Counted from the first letter of the stretch, positions 1 through 8,370 are shown. The stretch is 64,000 nucleotides of DNA from Leptospirales bacterium (GCA_016788865.1 JAEUSB010000084.1:1-64000); one strand, 5' to 3'. Made by a program: numbers and translations. Notes: a model not told the origin generated them from the sequence alone.

Positions 1-125
1 TCGATAGGTGTCCTTTCAATCAACCGCGCCATTGTGTGATCATAAGCCGTGATCATACTGATGCGGCTGCCATGTCGTTTGCGAGCAATCCAGTCTGCAG
101 GATATTTTATAGGTGTATCATTCAT
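1..125 (-). CDS. panB: 3-methyl-2-oxobutanoate hydroxymethyltransferase, N-terminal fragment (cut by window edge)
   Basis: Reading leftward from an ATG at 125, 41 codons stay open to the window edge. After a short lead (MNDTPIKYPADWIARKR) they give RISMITAYDHTMARLIE, which matches the conserved first strand of PanB (pattern I-x-M-L/I-TAYD-x-x-x-A-R/K-L). PanB makes ketopantoate from 2-oxoisovalerate and methylene-tetrahydrofolate, the first committed step of pantothenate synthesis. The ATG overlaps the stop of the upstream 235-residue gene as ATGA, so panB is the last visible member of a minus-strand coupled series. Only about one sixth of the protein is visible, so the identification rests on one motif. 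Confidence 0.72.
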   Translation of the reverse strand, partial: MNDTPIKYPADWIARKRHGSRISMITAYDHTMARLIERTPI

Positions 126-829
126 TTCTTGGCCGACCACACAGTCTTGTTTGCATACTCATCAGTGTCAATGTAGTCGATCTCGCGGATAGCGACATTG
201 TGAAAGTATTTTTTTCCGGGGTATACGCTGAGTACAGTCAGTTTAAGAATCCAGAGTTTGACGTTTTGGGGATAGTTAGATGACGGGCCTGGTGGTGACA
301 CGGGCAGTGGAACCTCAAAATCCTGTGCATCAGGAAAAGTCACCGTTGTTTCCCAGACAATGTTCGCTTCAGGGATTACGTTTTCAACGTCCGGATCATT
401 CGCGCGGCGGGAGAGAAGGGCAAGGCGAACTTCCTTTGGTCTCGCGAAATCGTCGAAGACTGGTGGAGGGGCTCCATTCAGGAAATGAAGTGCAAGCGGT
501 TTGCGACGAACCGGTGGTCTTCCTGGAAAATGTGAAAGGGCAAGGTCGGCAAGTAGATGCGTTCCTTCGGGGTGGCTCGAGGGGAAATAGAGTGTAGAGT
601 AGGTGGCCGGATCCCCATCGAGAACAAGTCTGGCGGAGCCTTCTCTGTTCCGGGCAACAGAGAATTCAGCCTCATCACCGGATGAGAGTACGATTCTACC
701 TCTCTTCAGTGTGTCTGCTCCGAGACTTCCAAGAAACTGAGTCCCCTGCAACCAGGTTAGACCGGCCACAACGAATAGAACAATGAGACCCATCAGGCCC
801 CGGGATGCGCCGGTCGACGGGGACGTCAC
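122..829 (-). CDS. Membrane-anchored secreted protein, possible discoidin/glycan-binding-like fold, function unknown
   Basis: 235 residues with a GTG start that overlaps the stop of the upstream lipoprotein gene as GTGA. Residues 12-28 form one hydrophobic segment (uncleaved anchor or signal), so the rest should be extracytoplasmic. The body is beta-rich. The piece DGDPATYSTLYFP and the ending KKYFHNVAIREIDYID resemble the start and final strand of discoidin (F5/8 type C) or NADase-type glycan-binding domains, where a 'DGDxxT' turn and an 'I-S/R-E-I' strand recur. That resemblance is weak and was judged by eye. It follows a TonB-dependent receptor and a lipoprotein, so an envelope role is likely. 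No catalytic motif was seen. Confidence 0.7.
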   Translation of the reverse strand: MTSPSTGASRGLMGLIVLFVVAGLTWLQGTQFLGSLGADTLKRGRIVLSSGDEAEFSVARNREGSARLVLDGDPATYSTLYFPSSHPEGTHLLADLALSHFPGRPPVRRKPLALHFLNGAPPPVFDDFARPKEVRLALLSRRANDPDVENVIPEANIVWETTVTFPDAQDFEVPLPVSPPGPSSNYPQNVKLWILKLTVLSVYPGKKYFHNVAIREIDYIDTDEYANKTVWSAKK

Positions 830-1611
830 AGGGCCCCTGAAAAATCAAAGGGACTCGCCATTCCTTTTTCAGCTGACGTGCAGTTATTCGGGGCTGCGGC
901 ACTTCCGTAGTTACAAACCGTTTCCAGGATCAGTGTCCCGTTTGTGTAGTCAATTGCCGCCTGACGTTCGCTGTCTGACATTTTCAATCCACTGAAACAG
1001 CTTGTCTGGCCAGTGAGTCGCGCCTGCCACGCAAGAACTCCACGTGGTGAAAGCAGGAAGTTCATTTGATCCTTATTTGCCAGCTTACCCAGATTCGAGT
1101 TTCCCGTGGCCGCGCAATCATCGATTACCTGGTGACTGAATATGGTCGTAGCTTCTGTGACCTGAGTGGTTGTGGAAAGCCTGAACCCGGGTTGAGGGTA
1201 TGTGGATAGTTGCGTGGCCGCGGCCGCCGCAGTGGCACAGGTTGGAACGTCAGACGAGTAATAGCCCCATTCTGTGCGGTAGCGATTCTGGGTGTCTGTT
1301 GTGACCAGAATTCTTCCATAAACCAACGGAAAAACCGCCACAGCTGCGGCTCGTGTGAAAAATCCTTGATCAGAGTTACAAAGTGAACGTGGTGCTCGAC
1401 TGCAATAAAGCTGGCCGGAATTTGTTGCCGTCTTATAGCTCCGGGCACAGTTCCCGCTGTCCAGGAAAAGGACGGAAAGCAAGGCCAGTGTGAGATGAGC
1501 CTGTTCTTTGTCATCGTCCTGCTGATTGGATTGCGAGCAGGCCAGGAACAACAATACCTGGAGTGTTGCCAATATTCGGAACGACAAGCGTGAGGGTAGC
1601 GATGCTTTCAA
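826..1611 (-). CDS. Predicted lipoprotein, function unknown
   Basis: 261 residues from a TTG start whose last two bases lie in the stop of the TonB-dependent receptor gene (TTGA overlap). The N-terminus has a basic start, a hydrophobic stretch and a lipobox LFLAC at residues 21-25, followed by Ser and a Gln/Asp-rich linker, as in spirochaetal lipoproteins. The mature part has about eight further cysteines and many Ala, Thr and Ser residues, which fits a disulphide-bonded periplasmic or surface protein. No known domain was recognised. Its place directly behind the receptor suggests a partner role (inference). Confidence 0.78.
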   Translation of the reverse strand: MKASLPSRLSFRILATLQVLLFLACSQSNQQDDDKEQAHLTLALLSVLFLDSGNCARSYKTATNSGQLYCSRAPRSLCNSDQGFFTRAAAVAVFPLVYGRILVTTDTQNRYRTEWGYYSSDVPTCATAAAAATQLSTYPQPGFRLSTTTQVTEATTIFSHQVIDDCAATGNSNLGKLANKDQMNFLLSPRGVLAWQARLTGQTSCFSGLKMSDSERQAAIDYTNGTLILETVCNYGSAAAPNNCTSAEKGMASPFDFSGAL

Positions 1612-4352
1612 AACTTTAGCTCCAGACCAATGTTAATGAGTGGTAGCAGTGCCTGTCTGCCTCCGCCAATGGGTGTTTGGATATAGTTGGACTCGTACTG
1701 ATAGGACGGGTTGCTACCCTTCTGGTAAGGGTAGAGGAAGTCAAAGTTTTCAGTTTCAACGTTTCGATGTCCGTAGACATTAATAAGTTCTACATACCAG
1801 TTTGCATAGCCCCATTCGTAATTCATGAAGTAGTCCAAACGCATATCGAGTTGGTGAATGGCCGGATACCTTTCGGAATTGTAGAAATCTGAATATTTTG
1901 GAATGAAAGTCAGCCTGCCAAGAATTGCCAGATTCAAATCCTGATTTCCAATGACCGGGGTGCGCGGAACGTTAGTCGAATATTTCCAGCGGCCGCCGAG
2001 CTGCCAGTTTGCGTTGAATTTATAATTAACGACCAGGCTGGCGACATGCGTTCGATCCAGATCGTAGAGTTCTTCGCGATCGTTGTCAATTACCCAGAAG
2101 GTTTCACCGTTGTTGTAGTAGATGAATGCGTTTCGCCCAAATTCCTGATATACGAGGGGAGTGCGGTTCGAGTTTGCCGTGTTCAATCGTTGCCGATCTT
2201 CCGATCGCATCCGCGGCTGGTGGTTGTTGCGTTTTGTCAGGGACCAACCGTAGCTCAGCCATCCAAAAAAGCCATTCTTGCCAGGCGGCCTTGATTTCTT
2301 AAGGTAGAATTCAACGCCCTTGCTCCAGCCTGTTCCGTCGTTGGAGAATCCAAGGTTTCGCGACTCAAAGGGCTGCCTTGCCACAATTGCCGGCTTTTCA
2401 AGGAGATCTCTCCGATTTGTTCTCAGGCTGAATGGTTGGACAGCATACGCGTCTTCTACCACGAGTTGATTGTATGTGTTTCTATAGAATTCCAGTTTCA
2501 GCATCCACTGCGGTCCAAGGGTTTGCTGGACTCCTGCGGCCGCGTGATCGGACTCTTCCATCCTTAGATTCGGGTTGCCGGATTCAACGGAGACCTGCTC
2601 GAGCGACGTTGGTACATTGAAATGGCGACCGCCTGCTGCGAGCAGAGTAGTCCCGGATTCTGGAATCTTGAATTCCATTCCCATGCGCGGGCCAATGCCC
2701 GTGCTGTCTGAGAGGGTATAATGATCCATGCGAACGCCGGGCGTAAATCGGAATCTCCAGAACTCTGCTTCTACTTCTGCCCAGCCAGCATTCAACTGGT
2801 AGACCGTTTTGTCGCCATCGAGTAACGCGCGGAAGGATCGGTTGTTCTCAACGAGCTGATTGACTGTTTCCACAAAGCTTGGTGTATTAGGGTTGGATGA
2901 AGTTCTGGGAGAGAAATTTCGGAGGGATAGTTCCCAGCGATTGATGTTGGACTCCGCACCCAGATTCAGTAGTACGTGTTTTGAGATCACTTCAAACGTC
3001 AGCTCGTCTTTGTACTGCACTTCATGTCTCGAGTTTTGCACATCGTATCCAAAGATTGTTTCTCCGGTAAGCGGCGAGCGAAAGTCGATCTGAAAGTCTT
3101 CAGCAAAGCGTGAGATTTGCGCACTCATTGTATTTCTCAGCAGCCCAGGGGCGGTAAAGATATAGCGAAGCCCCTGCGTATCAAAGGAGCGATTGAGTCC
3201 AACTGGCGGCCTGGAGTCTGTATTGGAATCATTGAATCCGCCCGCCGCTCCGCCTATGGACCCAAGCCCGCCGCCTGAACTGCCCCGGGAAGCATCCGCG
3301 ACGCTCTGGGTGTATTTCAATCTATCGTGAGCGCCAAAGTAGATGGTTTCGAGAAGATGATTGTTGTTGAACTTATAGCCGAATTTGAACTGACCGTCAT
3401 TGTAGTTGGCATACTTAGCGTTAGCCGGAATTGCCTCCGGATAGATCTTCAATAACAGATAGTTAGGATAGGACTGGCGCGCTGTGCCAACGAAGTATCC
3501 ATTTTCGCCTAACGGAACCTCATACGCTGTATCCGTAAGAAAGAGCGCAACGTTGATATGGCCTGTGAGTTTCTTGACTTCGGTTGGACCTTCAATGGAA
3601 ATAACGCCGCCGGTTGCGTTTCCAAATCGAGTAGGATAGGTGCCCGTGTAGACGTCAACCGTGCGTATGAAATCATTGTTAAGCACACTCGACTGATCAC
3701 CCAGGTGGAAAGGATACTGAATCTTAAAACCGTCCAGAAAGAATTGGCTTGCGCGCGATCCAGATCCGCGGAGTACCAGAACGCCGCTCGATGAGTTCCT
3801 GTACGGCGGGCCCACAGAGAAGCCTGTAGTAGAAGAGAGAAACGAGCTTGAGATGAGACTCACGCTGGGCAGGACTCCAATTGGTGGGGCGGCTGAAACT
3901 CCAGGGAGGGAAGTGACCGCCTTTAGAGAATCGCCGTAAACCCCTGGGAACCGCCGGATCTCTTCATTGGAAAGAGTATATCTGGATAGTTTGGTGCGAT
4001 CCCGCCGACCGATGACATTGATCCCTTCTTCTGTAATGGGGCTCTGCTGGGGGGCCTTCTCTTCCCCAAATAGCAAGTCAATCTTCTCCGACGCAAACCG
4101 CACCTCGCGGCGGAGCTGGATAACCTTATCTCCCGAAATAATTCGGAACGTATAGTATCCGGGGGTGGGTACGTCTGCCTCAAACAGGCCCTGTTCATCG
4201 CTATAGAAAGTAGCCCGGGTTTCCATGACGACTACCTTGGCGTCCGCTAAAGGCAGGCCATCCTCCATGCGAACCACCCGACCACGGAAGGGAACGGCCG
4301 CGGCCAACGAGGAAGTCAGAAGGCAGAATAGAATGGGCAGCGTTTTTCGCAT
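1608..4352 (-). CDS. TonB-dependent outer-membrane receptor with N-terminal carboxypeptidase-regulatory-like domain
   Basis: 914 residues. A signal peptide (about 1-19, cut after SLAAA) precedes a small beta-sandwich of the carboxypeptidase-regulatory type (about 21-95, G-x-V-x-x-x-E-D-G-x-P-L-x-D-A). A plug domain follows (about 115-250), with LRGSGSRASQFFLDG and VYTGTYPTRFGNATGGVISI, then a long barrel ending in LELKF with a C-terminal Phe, as expected for Bam-dependent insertion. A Gly/Ser-rich insert lies near residues 350-370. The protein should import a scarce nutrient using TonB energy. The substrate cannot be read from sequence; this plug type is common in spirochaetes and Bacteroidetes-like receptors. 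A TAATAT box lies only about seven bases before the ATG. Confidence 0.9.
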   Translation of the reverse strand: MRKTLPILFCLLTSSLAAAVPFRGRVVRMEDGLPLADAKVVVMETRATFYSDEQGLFEADVPTPGYYTFRIISGDKVIQLRREVRFASEKIDLLFGEEKAPQQSPITEEGINVIGRRDRTKLSRYTLSNEEIRRFPGVYGDSLKAVTSLPGVSAAPPIGVLPSVSLISSSFLSSTTGFSVGPPYRNSSSGVLVLRGSGSRASQFFLDGFKIQYPFHLGDQSSVLNNDFIRTVDVYTGTYPTRFGNATGGVISIEGPTEVKKLTGHINVALFLTDTAYEVPLGENGYFVGTARQSYPNYLLLKIYPEAIPANAKYANYNDGQFKFGYKFNNNHLLETIYFGAHDRLKYTQSVADASRGSSGGGLGSIGGAAGGFNDSNTDSRPPVGLNRSFDTQGLRYIFTAPGLLRNTMSAQISRFAEDFQIDFRSPLTGETIFGYDVQNSRHEVQYKDELTFEVISKHVLLNLGAESNINRWELSLRNFSPRTSSNPNTPSFVETVNQLVENNRSFRALLDGDKTVYQLNAGWAEVEAEFWRFRFTPGVRMDHYTLSDSTGIGPRMGMEFKIPESGTTLLAAGGRHFNVPTSLEQVSVESGNPNLRMEESDHAAAGVQQTLGPQWMLKLEFYRNTYNQLVVEDAYAVQPFSLRTNRRDLLEKPAIVARQPFESRNLGFSNDGTGWSKGVEFYLKKSRPPGKNGFFGWLSYGWSLTKRNNHQPRMRSEDRQRLNTANSNRTPLVYQEFGRNAFIYYNNGETFWVIDNDREELYDLDRTHVASLVVNYKFNANWQLGGRWKYSTNVPRTPVIGNQDLNLAILGRLTFIPKYSDFYNSERYPAIHQLDMRLDYFMNYEWGYANWYVELINVYGHRNVETENFDFLYPYQKGSNPSYQYESNYIQTPIGGGRQALLPLINIGLELKF

Positions 4353-4416
4353 CGCGAGATATTACGAAACAAAAATGGATGTGCGATCCTGGACGCATAC
4401 GATTTTTGGAGCGAGC

Positions 4417-4710
4417 ATGCCGATTCGGGCAGTCTTTCTAATCCTACTACTCTTGCTGGCCTGCGCCACGGACAATGTTATTGATTCGTATGAGGGGCAG
4501 CAGCGGATCAATGCCGCGCTCGCGGCAAAGTACAAGCAATGCAATCAGCCTGTGAGTATGCTCATTCTCGTTCCCTTCGATGAACAAGAGCCGGACATTA
4601 AGAACTGCGAAAACGAGATCCTGGCGGCCAGTTGCCCGTTCACGCGAATGCCAGCCTCCTGCTTTCTGCTGTTGATCAAGAAAGCGCCCAAAGGAGACAT
4701 CGACCCGTGA
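4417..4710 (+). CDS. Small Cys-rich lipoprotein, function unknown
   Basis: 97 residues counted from the ATG at 4417. The open frame extends further 5', but only this start puts a signal sequence at the N-terminus. A short positive start, a Leu-rich core and lipobox LLLAC are followed by ATDN. The mature part of about 78 residues has four more cysteines, enough for two disulphides. It is divergent from the TonB-receptor operon and overlaps the following SDR gene as GTGA, so the two are probably co-translated. No family was recognised. Confidence 0.72.
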   Translation: MPIRAVFLILLLLLACATDNVIDSYEGQQRINAALAAKYKQCNQPVSMLILVPFDEQEPDIKNCENEILAASCPFTRMPASCFLLLIKKAPKGDIDP

Positions 4711-5498
4711 AAATACTGGTGGCGGGCGCGAGCTTTACCGGAAAGCACCTCCTTCGATATTTCCCGGAGCACGAACTTCATTTCCTATCGCGCAGCTTAC
4801 CCACGGGCCTCCGGGCCTACGATCCGGCGGCCGCGTATGATTTCCTGATCGATACAGTTCCTGCCGTTGTAGTTGATGGGGTTCTTACGCTCCCGTACGC
4901 CTCTGAGTTTACTCGCATCGCCTCGCAGGGGACGCGAATCATTCACGTTAGCTCCACATCGGTCTTTCCAGATACTTTTTCGGCGGATCGGGAATCGGAT
5001 CTTCCCGTCTTTGATGAGAATAGTCCCACGGGGCCGGAAGGGGAGAGTGGCAAGCAGCGGCTGGAACTTGAACAGCTCATGGTGTCTACCTTTCCTGGAA
5101 CTGTCATCCTCCGCGCCGGCGGCATTTACGGGCCAGGGCGTTGCATCGCTTTGCAGATGGCTCGCGGCGACTTCTCTCGCGTAACGGTTGGAAACAAGCT
5201 GGTCTCGCGCATTCACGTGCACGATCTTTGCAAACTTGCTCTAGCCCTGGGTCAGAGATCGGCGCGCAAAATGCCCGTACCCTTTCTGGTTCATGCAGTG
5301 GATCCCAATCCGAGTGCCAATGCGGAAGTCTTCGCTTTTCTGGAAAATACTCTCCGCATTACTGTCCCGGGGACGTGGCGCAATGAGAAGCCCACAGGCC
5401 GCAAAATTCGGAGCATCTACACGGCTGACTTGATCGAGTTTACATACCCGAGCTATCGCGAAGGATACGCGGCTGTGTTAAAAGAAGCGCAAGGATAG
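4707..5498 (+). CDS. NAD(P)-dependent epimerase/dehydratase-like SDR protein (atypical active site)
   Basis: 263 residues from a GTG at 4707 that overlaps the preceding stop (GTGA) and has AAGGAG ten bases upstream. A longer frame exists 5' but would run inside the lipoprotein gene. The N-terminus KILVAGASFTGKHLL is a Rossmann strand-turn-helix with a GxSxTG variant of the extended-SDR GxxGxxG. HVSSTSVFPD, LRAGGIYGPGR and SRIHVHDL match the strand-4, strand-6 and loop motifs of sugar-nucleotide epimerases. Where these enzymes carry YxxxK, this one has SGKQRLELEQ without the Tyr, as in atypical SDRs that bind NAD but use other chemistry. Substrate unknown. Confidence 0.8.
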   Translation: MKILVAGASFTGKHLLRYFPEHELHFLSRSLPTGLRAYDPAAAYDFLIDTVPAVVVDGVLTLPYASEFTRIASQGTRIIHVSSTSVFPDTFSADRESDLPVFDENSPTGPEGESGKQRLELEQLMVSTFPGTVILRAGGIYGPGRCIALQMARGDFSRVTVGNKLVSRIHVHDLCKLALALGQRSARKMPVPFLVHAVDPNPSANAEVFAFLENTLRITVPGTWRNEKPTGRKIRSIYTADLIEFTYPSYREGYAAVLKEAQG

Positions 5499-5508
5499 CC
5501 AGGCGCTA

Positions 5509-6216
5509 TCACAAACAGCCTCGCATAAAATCACATTCCGTGACGCAGGCAAATACCACAAATCCAACATACGCCGGTGAGAGGACAACGTCCAGAGCAA
5601 CGGCAACGGGGACGAGCGGGTAGAGGATTGGATACCAGGCCGTGTGCTCTACCTCGTAATCCTTGATATGAAGTATTGCTACCGGCTGACGTGCTAGCAA
5701 TTCATCAGGCAATAAGTAACGTTCAATATTGCGGGCAGAACGGCCCTGTGTCATGGCCAGGTATCGAGCAGTGAGCGGAAGGATTTCGGCTGGTTTGTAC
5801 AATGTGGAATTTGCAGTGCATTTGTCATACCCGCACGTCGAGGCCTTGAGAAAATCCTGAACCTGAATGGATTCATAGGGACCGGCGTCGACGGTAGGTG
5901 AATCATCGCGGAACGCCTGTTGTCGCGCGAGAATGCCGTACCCCGTTCCATCGTTAAAAAGAAATAAGACATGATTCTTGAAGTACAAAATTTGACGGAT
6001 TGGTTTTTCGGGAAGATCGCCGCAGGCACACCAATCATCACCGCCGGGATCATTTCCTTTCGTCACAATTATGAAGCGATTTCCTACGAATAGCCACGAG
6101 GTGCCCGCTTGACCTGCTGCGCGTGTCAATCGAACGGCCCGGGTCGAATATTCCGGCGGACAATCCACGTCTTTCCCGAGATCGAGATCTTGCACTGGCA
6201 GCAGGGGGAGGCTCAA
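5509..6216 (-). CDS. Conserved-looking envelope protein, possibly the 3' part of a frameshifted lipoprotein gene
   Basis: 235 residues from a TTG that overlaps the stop of the short upstream ORF (TTGA). No signal peptide lies at this start. The C-terminus has a hydrophobic stretch with WYPILYPLVPVAVALDVVLS, similar to the end of small YceK-type lipoproteins, then a Cys-containing tail. The two ORFs together have the layout of one lipoprotein: lipobox in the first, body and terminal hydrophobic segment in the second. In this ORF's frame the reading stays open upstream to 6273, so a one-base change near 6240-6273 would fuse them. Either two coupled genes or one broken gene is possible. Function unknown. 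Confidence 0.55.
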   Translation of the reverse strand: MSLPLLPVQDLDLGKDVDCPPEYSTRAVRLTRAAGQAGTSWLFVGNRFIIVTKGNDPGGDDWCACGDLPEKPIRQILYFKNHVLFLFNDGTGYGILARQQAFRDDSPTVDAGPYESIQVQDFLKASTCGYDKCTANSTLYKPAEILPLTARYLAMTQGRSARNIERYLLPDELLARQPVAILHIKDYEVEHTAWYPILYPLVPVAVALDVVLSPAYVGFVVFACVTECDFMRGCL

Positions 6217-6452
6217 GGGGAGGCACCTTGTCGAGGGCCCTCCACGCCCAAAATCTCCGCGCTCGTAAGTCTGTCATGAAGGAAATATCGGTCCTTGCTT
6301 GAAATAATCGTGGGGTCGGAAGGACCGTATGTGCTGCGGGAGTTCTCGGCCTTGCGAGGTCCAGCATTTCCAATCACCGCAAACGTCAGACAGTTGAGAC
6401 TACAGCTGATTATTAGCACCAGAGGGAGGCATCGTAAAGCCAGTATTTTCAT
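6213..6452 (-). CDS. Short lipoprotein ORF coupled to, or frameshifted from, the next gene
   Basis: 79 residues starting four bases after the queF stop (sequence TAATGGAATG). The N-terminus MKILALRCLPLVLIISCSLN is a lipoprotein signal with cysteines at positions 17 and 21, either of which could be the lipidated one. After about 45 hydrophilic residues the frame stops inside the start of the next ORF. On its own the mature part would be short and featureless, which supports the idea that it is the amino end of a longer lipoprotein. See the following ORF for the alternative. Confidence 0.5.
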   Translation of the reverse strand: MKILALRCLPLVLIISCSLNCLTFAVIGNAGPRKAENSRSTYGPSDPTIISSKDRYFLHDRLTSAEILGVEGPRQGASP

Positions 6453-6456
6453 TCCA

Positions 6457-6840
6457 TTATTTTGAATATGTCCGACTGACTCTCGTCTTAATTCCGCCGC
6501 GAATGTTGTAGTCGCCGTTCAGTCGGGCCCAGCGGGGTTTGCAGGCCAGGACAATGTCATCCAGAACGCGATTCACTACATTCTCATGAAAGATTCCTAC
6601 GTCTCTGTAAAAGAGAACGTACTCCTTCAGGCTCTTTAACTCCAGACAGAACTCATTGGGCCTGTAAGACAGGTACAAAGTTCCAAAATCGGGCAGGCCT
6701 GTCTTTGGACAGACGGCTGTGAACTCCGGGATCTCCATATCAATTCTGTAGTTTTGATCCGGGTAGATATTCTTGAATACTTCAATGGGAGGAGTCTTGA
6801 GCTCCTTAATATGATCTTGTTTGGATTCGTAGGTGCTCAT
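6457..6840 (-). CDS. queF: NADPH-dependent 7-cyano-7-deazaguanine reductase (preQ0 reductase)
   Basis: 127 residues, the length of the short single-domain QueF type. Key residues are visible: C44 in FTAVCPKTGLPDFG (the Cys that forms the thioimide with preQ0), D51, the E67 substrate-binding Glu in the LELKS QueF motif, and H85-E86 in FHENVV. The enzyme reduces preQ0 to preQ1 in queuosine synthesis for tRNA wobble positions. It is separated from the upstream phasin gene by a terminator and probably has its own promoter; TACTAT lies about 14 bases before the ATG. No clear Shine-Dalgarno sequence was seen. Confidence 0.95.
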   Translation of the reverse strand: MSTYESKQDHIKELKTPPIEVFKNIYPDQNYRIDMEIPEFTAVCPKTGLPDFGTLYLSYRPNEFCLELKSLKEYVLFYRDVGIFHENVVNRVLDDIVLACKPRWARLNGDYNIRGGIKTRVSRTYSK

Positions 6841-6911
6841 TGGCTGTTGTGGTATAGTATCTGAACGATTGGAGGCCGAAACGGGAGATTTAAGAAAGAA
6901 GAAGAAACTGT

Positions 6912-6935
6912 TTCCGCTCCGACTCCGGAGCGGAA
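6912..6935 (-). terminator. Intrinsic terminator behind the phasin gene
   Basis: A perfect ten-base-pair stem (TTCCGCTCCG with CGGAGCGGAA) has a four-base loop. Reading on the minus strand it lies 13 bases past the phasin stop and is followed by a pyrimidine/T-rich run (ACAGTTTCTTCTTCTTTCTT). It should separate the phasin transcript from queF. Confidence 0.8.
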
Positions 6936-6948
6936 GTGCAGAAATGGA

Positions 6949-7326
6949 TTAAGCCGAAGCTCCACCACTTTTCTTCTGCTGAATTACACGGGAGAGTTCT
7001 TCCATCTTGTCTTTGATTTCGTTGATTCTCTCTGGTGGAACGAGCTTTTTGATTTGATCCAGAACGTTGGCGTAAAGCTGCTCGAGTTGGGTCAGCGCGT
7101 CAGTGTACGCTGTACCTGCTTTGCCAGAAAGACCGGAACTTTGATGAACGATGTCATCGAGAAGCTTGCGGAGTTTAACAGCTTGCTCGCTGTTATCCTG
7201 GGCTCCTTTCTCTTTCAATTGTTCAAAAGTACGCTGAACTTCTTTGACAGCGTTTTGTACCGTGCCTTCGCCTGCGCGAAACAGTGCGATTCCAGCATTC
7301 AGGATATCCTGCAGAATTTTTTCCAT
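6949..7326 (-). CDS. Phasin-like helical protein
   Basis: 125 residues, almost wholly amphipathic helix with heptad-like spacing, no Cys, and a Lys/Gly/Ala tail (QQKKSGGASA). Composition and length match the phasin-like (PhaF/PhaI type) proteins found across leptospires, which coat polyhydroxyalkanoate granules or act as small helical chaperone-like proteins. The start has a strong AAGGAGG Shine-Dalgarno seven bases upstream, suggesting high expression. It lies 48 bases downstream of an alpha/beta hydrolase on the same strand and ends at a strong terminator. No polyhydroxyalkanoate synthase gene is in the window, so granule binding is unproven. Confidence 0.75.
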   Translation of the reverse strand: MEKILQDILNAGIALFRAGEGTVQNAVKEVQRTFEQLKEKGAQDNSEQAVKLRKLLDDIVHQSSGLSGKAGTAYTDALTQLEQLYANVLDQIKKLVPPERINEIKDKMEELSRVIQQKKSGGASA

Positions 7327-7374
7327 GGTTCCTCCTTATCGGAGTGGAAATAAGACTGCGGCGCCTGGTCTACG

Positions 7375-8289
7375 TCAAACCGGTTTTTCTTTTTCCGGAT
7401 GATTCCCGGCGAGTTCTGGCTCGAGATCCTCAAACCGGCGCTGAATGAAGCGTCGGTAGTCGTCGAGGACGGCCTGCCGCGCGGCCGGTGTTTCGTTGAA
7501 TATCTCATGGTAGAGGCCGGGGTAGATGTGCAATTCCGCAATATCGCCGGTGAGCCCCTTGAAGAACTGTCTGGTTCCATCGGGATTGGCTATGCCGTCA
7601 TCCGCACCGTGTCCCATAAACATGGGAATTCTGAGTTTGTGCGCGTTCGCAATCGCCCATTTGCCCTTGGCAACAAAATCGAGGCCAAACCGGATCGAAA
7701 GCGAGCCATGAACCAGGGGATCTGTATTGTACGCTTCCACCGTGCGCTCATCGTGGCTGAGTAGCCTGGTATCGATTCCGGCCGGAAGAACCAGGTCCGG
7801 GGCAAAATGGACGAGTACGTTCCCGGAAATCTGTTTCATTCGCATGACGGGATTCATGCGAACGGACAGGGCGGCGCCGCTGGTCAAAATCCCACTCAAA
7901 TCCCATTGATTCGAATACGACAATCCAAAGCAAAGCACAATCAGACCGCCCATGGAGTGTCCGAGCAACAACGGTAGCCGGACTCCGAACTCCTCTCGAA
8001 CGAAGCCTATGAAAAGCTCCAGGTCGCGGACCATTTCCGTAACGGTTCCCATACCTCGTTCACCGTCTGAGCGACCATGGCCGCGCGCATCAAATCCAAA
8101 CAAGTTTACGCCGTCCCCTGCCAGTGCTTCGACGAGATACTCGTACCGACCGCAGTGTTCACCAAATCCGTGGTGGAACACCAGGTTTCTGCCTCTCTGC
8201 GGTTCCGTGCAAAGCCAGGCCTTCCAGCGGAGGTTTGTGCCGTTCCAGCCGCTGAAACTTCCGGTTTCGATCCGGTAATCGCCCTTCAT
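7375..8289 (-). CDS. Alpha/beta hydrolase, monoacylglycerol lipase / lysophospholipase type
   Basis: 304 residues. Serine-hydrolase features in order are an oxyanion loop HHGFGEHCGRY (near 40), DARGHGRSDG (near 70), the nucleophile elbow GHSMGG (near 111), the acid in GHGADDGIANPDG and the base in YPGLYHEIFNE. This is the arrangement of the Hydrolase_4 (monoglyceride lipase) group. It likely cleaves mono- or lyso-lipid esters; no signal peptide was seen, so it should be cytoplasmic. It may be transcribed with the phasin gene 48 bases downstream. The 5' side is divergent from a lipoprotein gene. Confidence 0.88.
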   Translation of the reverse strand: MKGDYRIETGSFSGWNGTNLRWKAWLCTEPQRGRNLVFHHGFGEHCGRYEYLVEALAGDGVNLFGFDARGHGRSDGERGMGTVTEMVRDLELFIGFVREEFGVRLPLLLGHSMGGLIVLCFGLSYSNQWDLSGILTSGAALSVRMNPVMRMKQISGNVLVHFAPDLVLPAGIDTRLLSHDERTVEAYNTDPLVHGSLSIRFGLDFVAKGKWAIANAHKLRIPMFMGHGADDGIANPDGTRQFFKGLTGDIAELHIYPGLYHEIFNETPAARQAVLDDYRRFIQRRFEDLEPELAGNHPEKEKPV

Positions 8290-8370
8290 GAAGTCAGAGT
8301 GCCTTTGGCTCTTGCCTGAGAAAGATTTTTTTCTTTCCGCCAGTAGTGAGTTTTAGACTTTCACGCTCAG

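Noticed and set aside
4225-4416. N-terminal extension of the small lipoprotein (64 residues)
   Set aside because: It would run antisense through the start of the TonB-receptor gene and hide the signal peptide; the ATG at 4417 fits.
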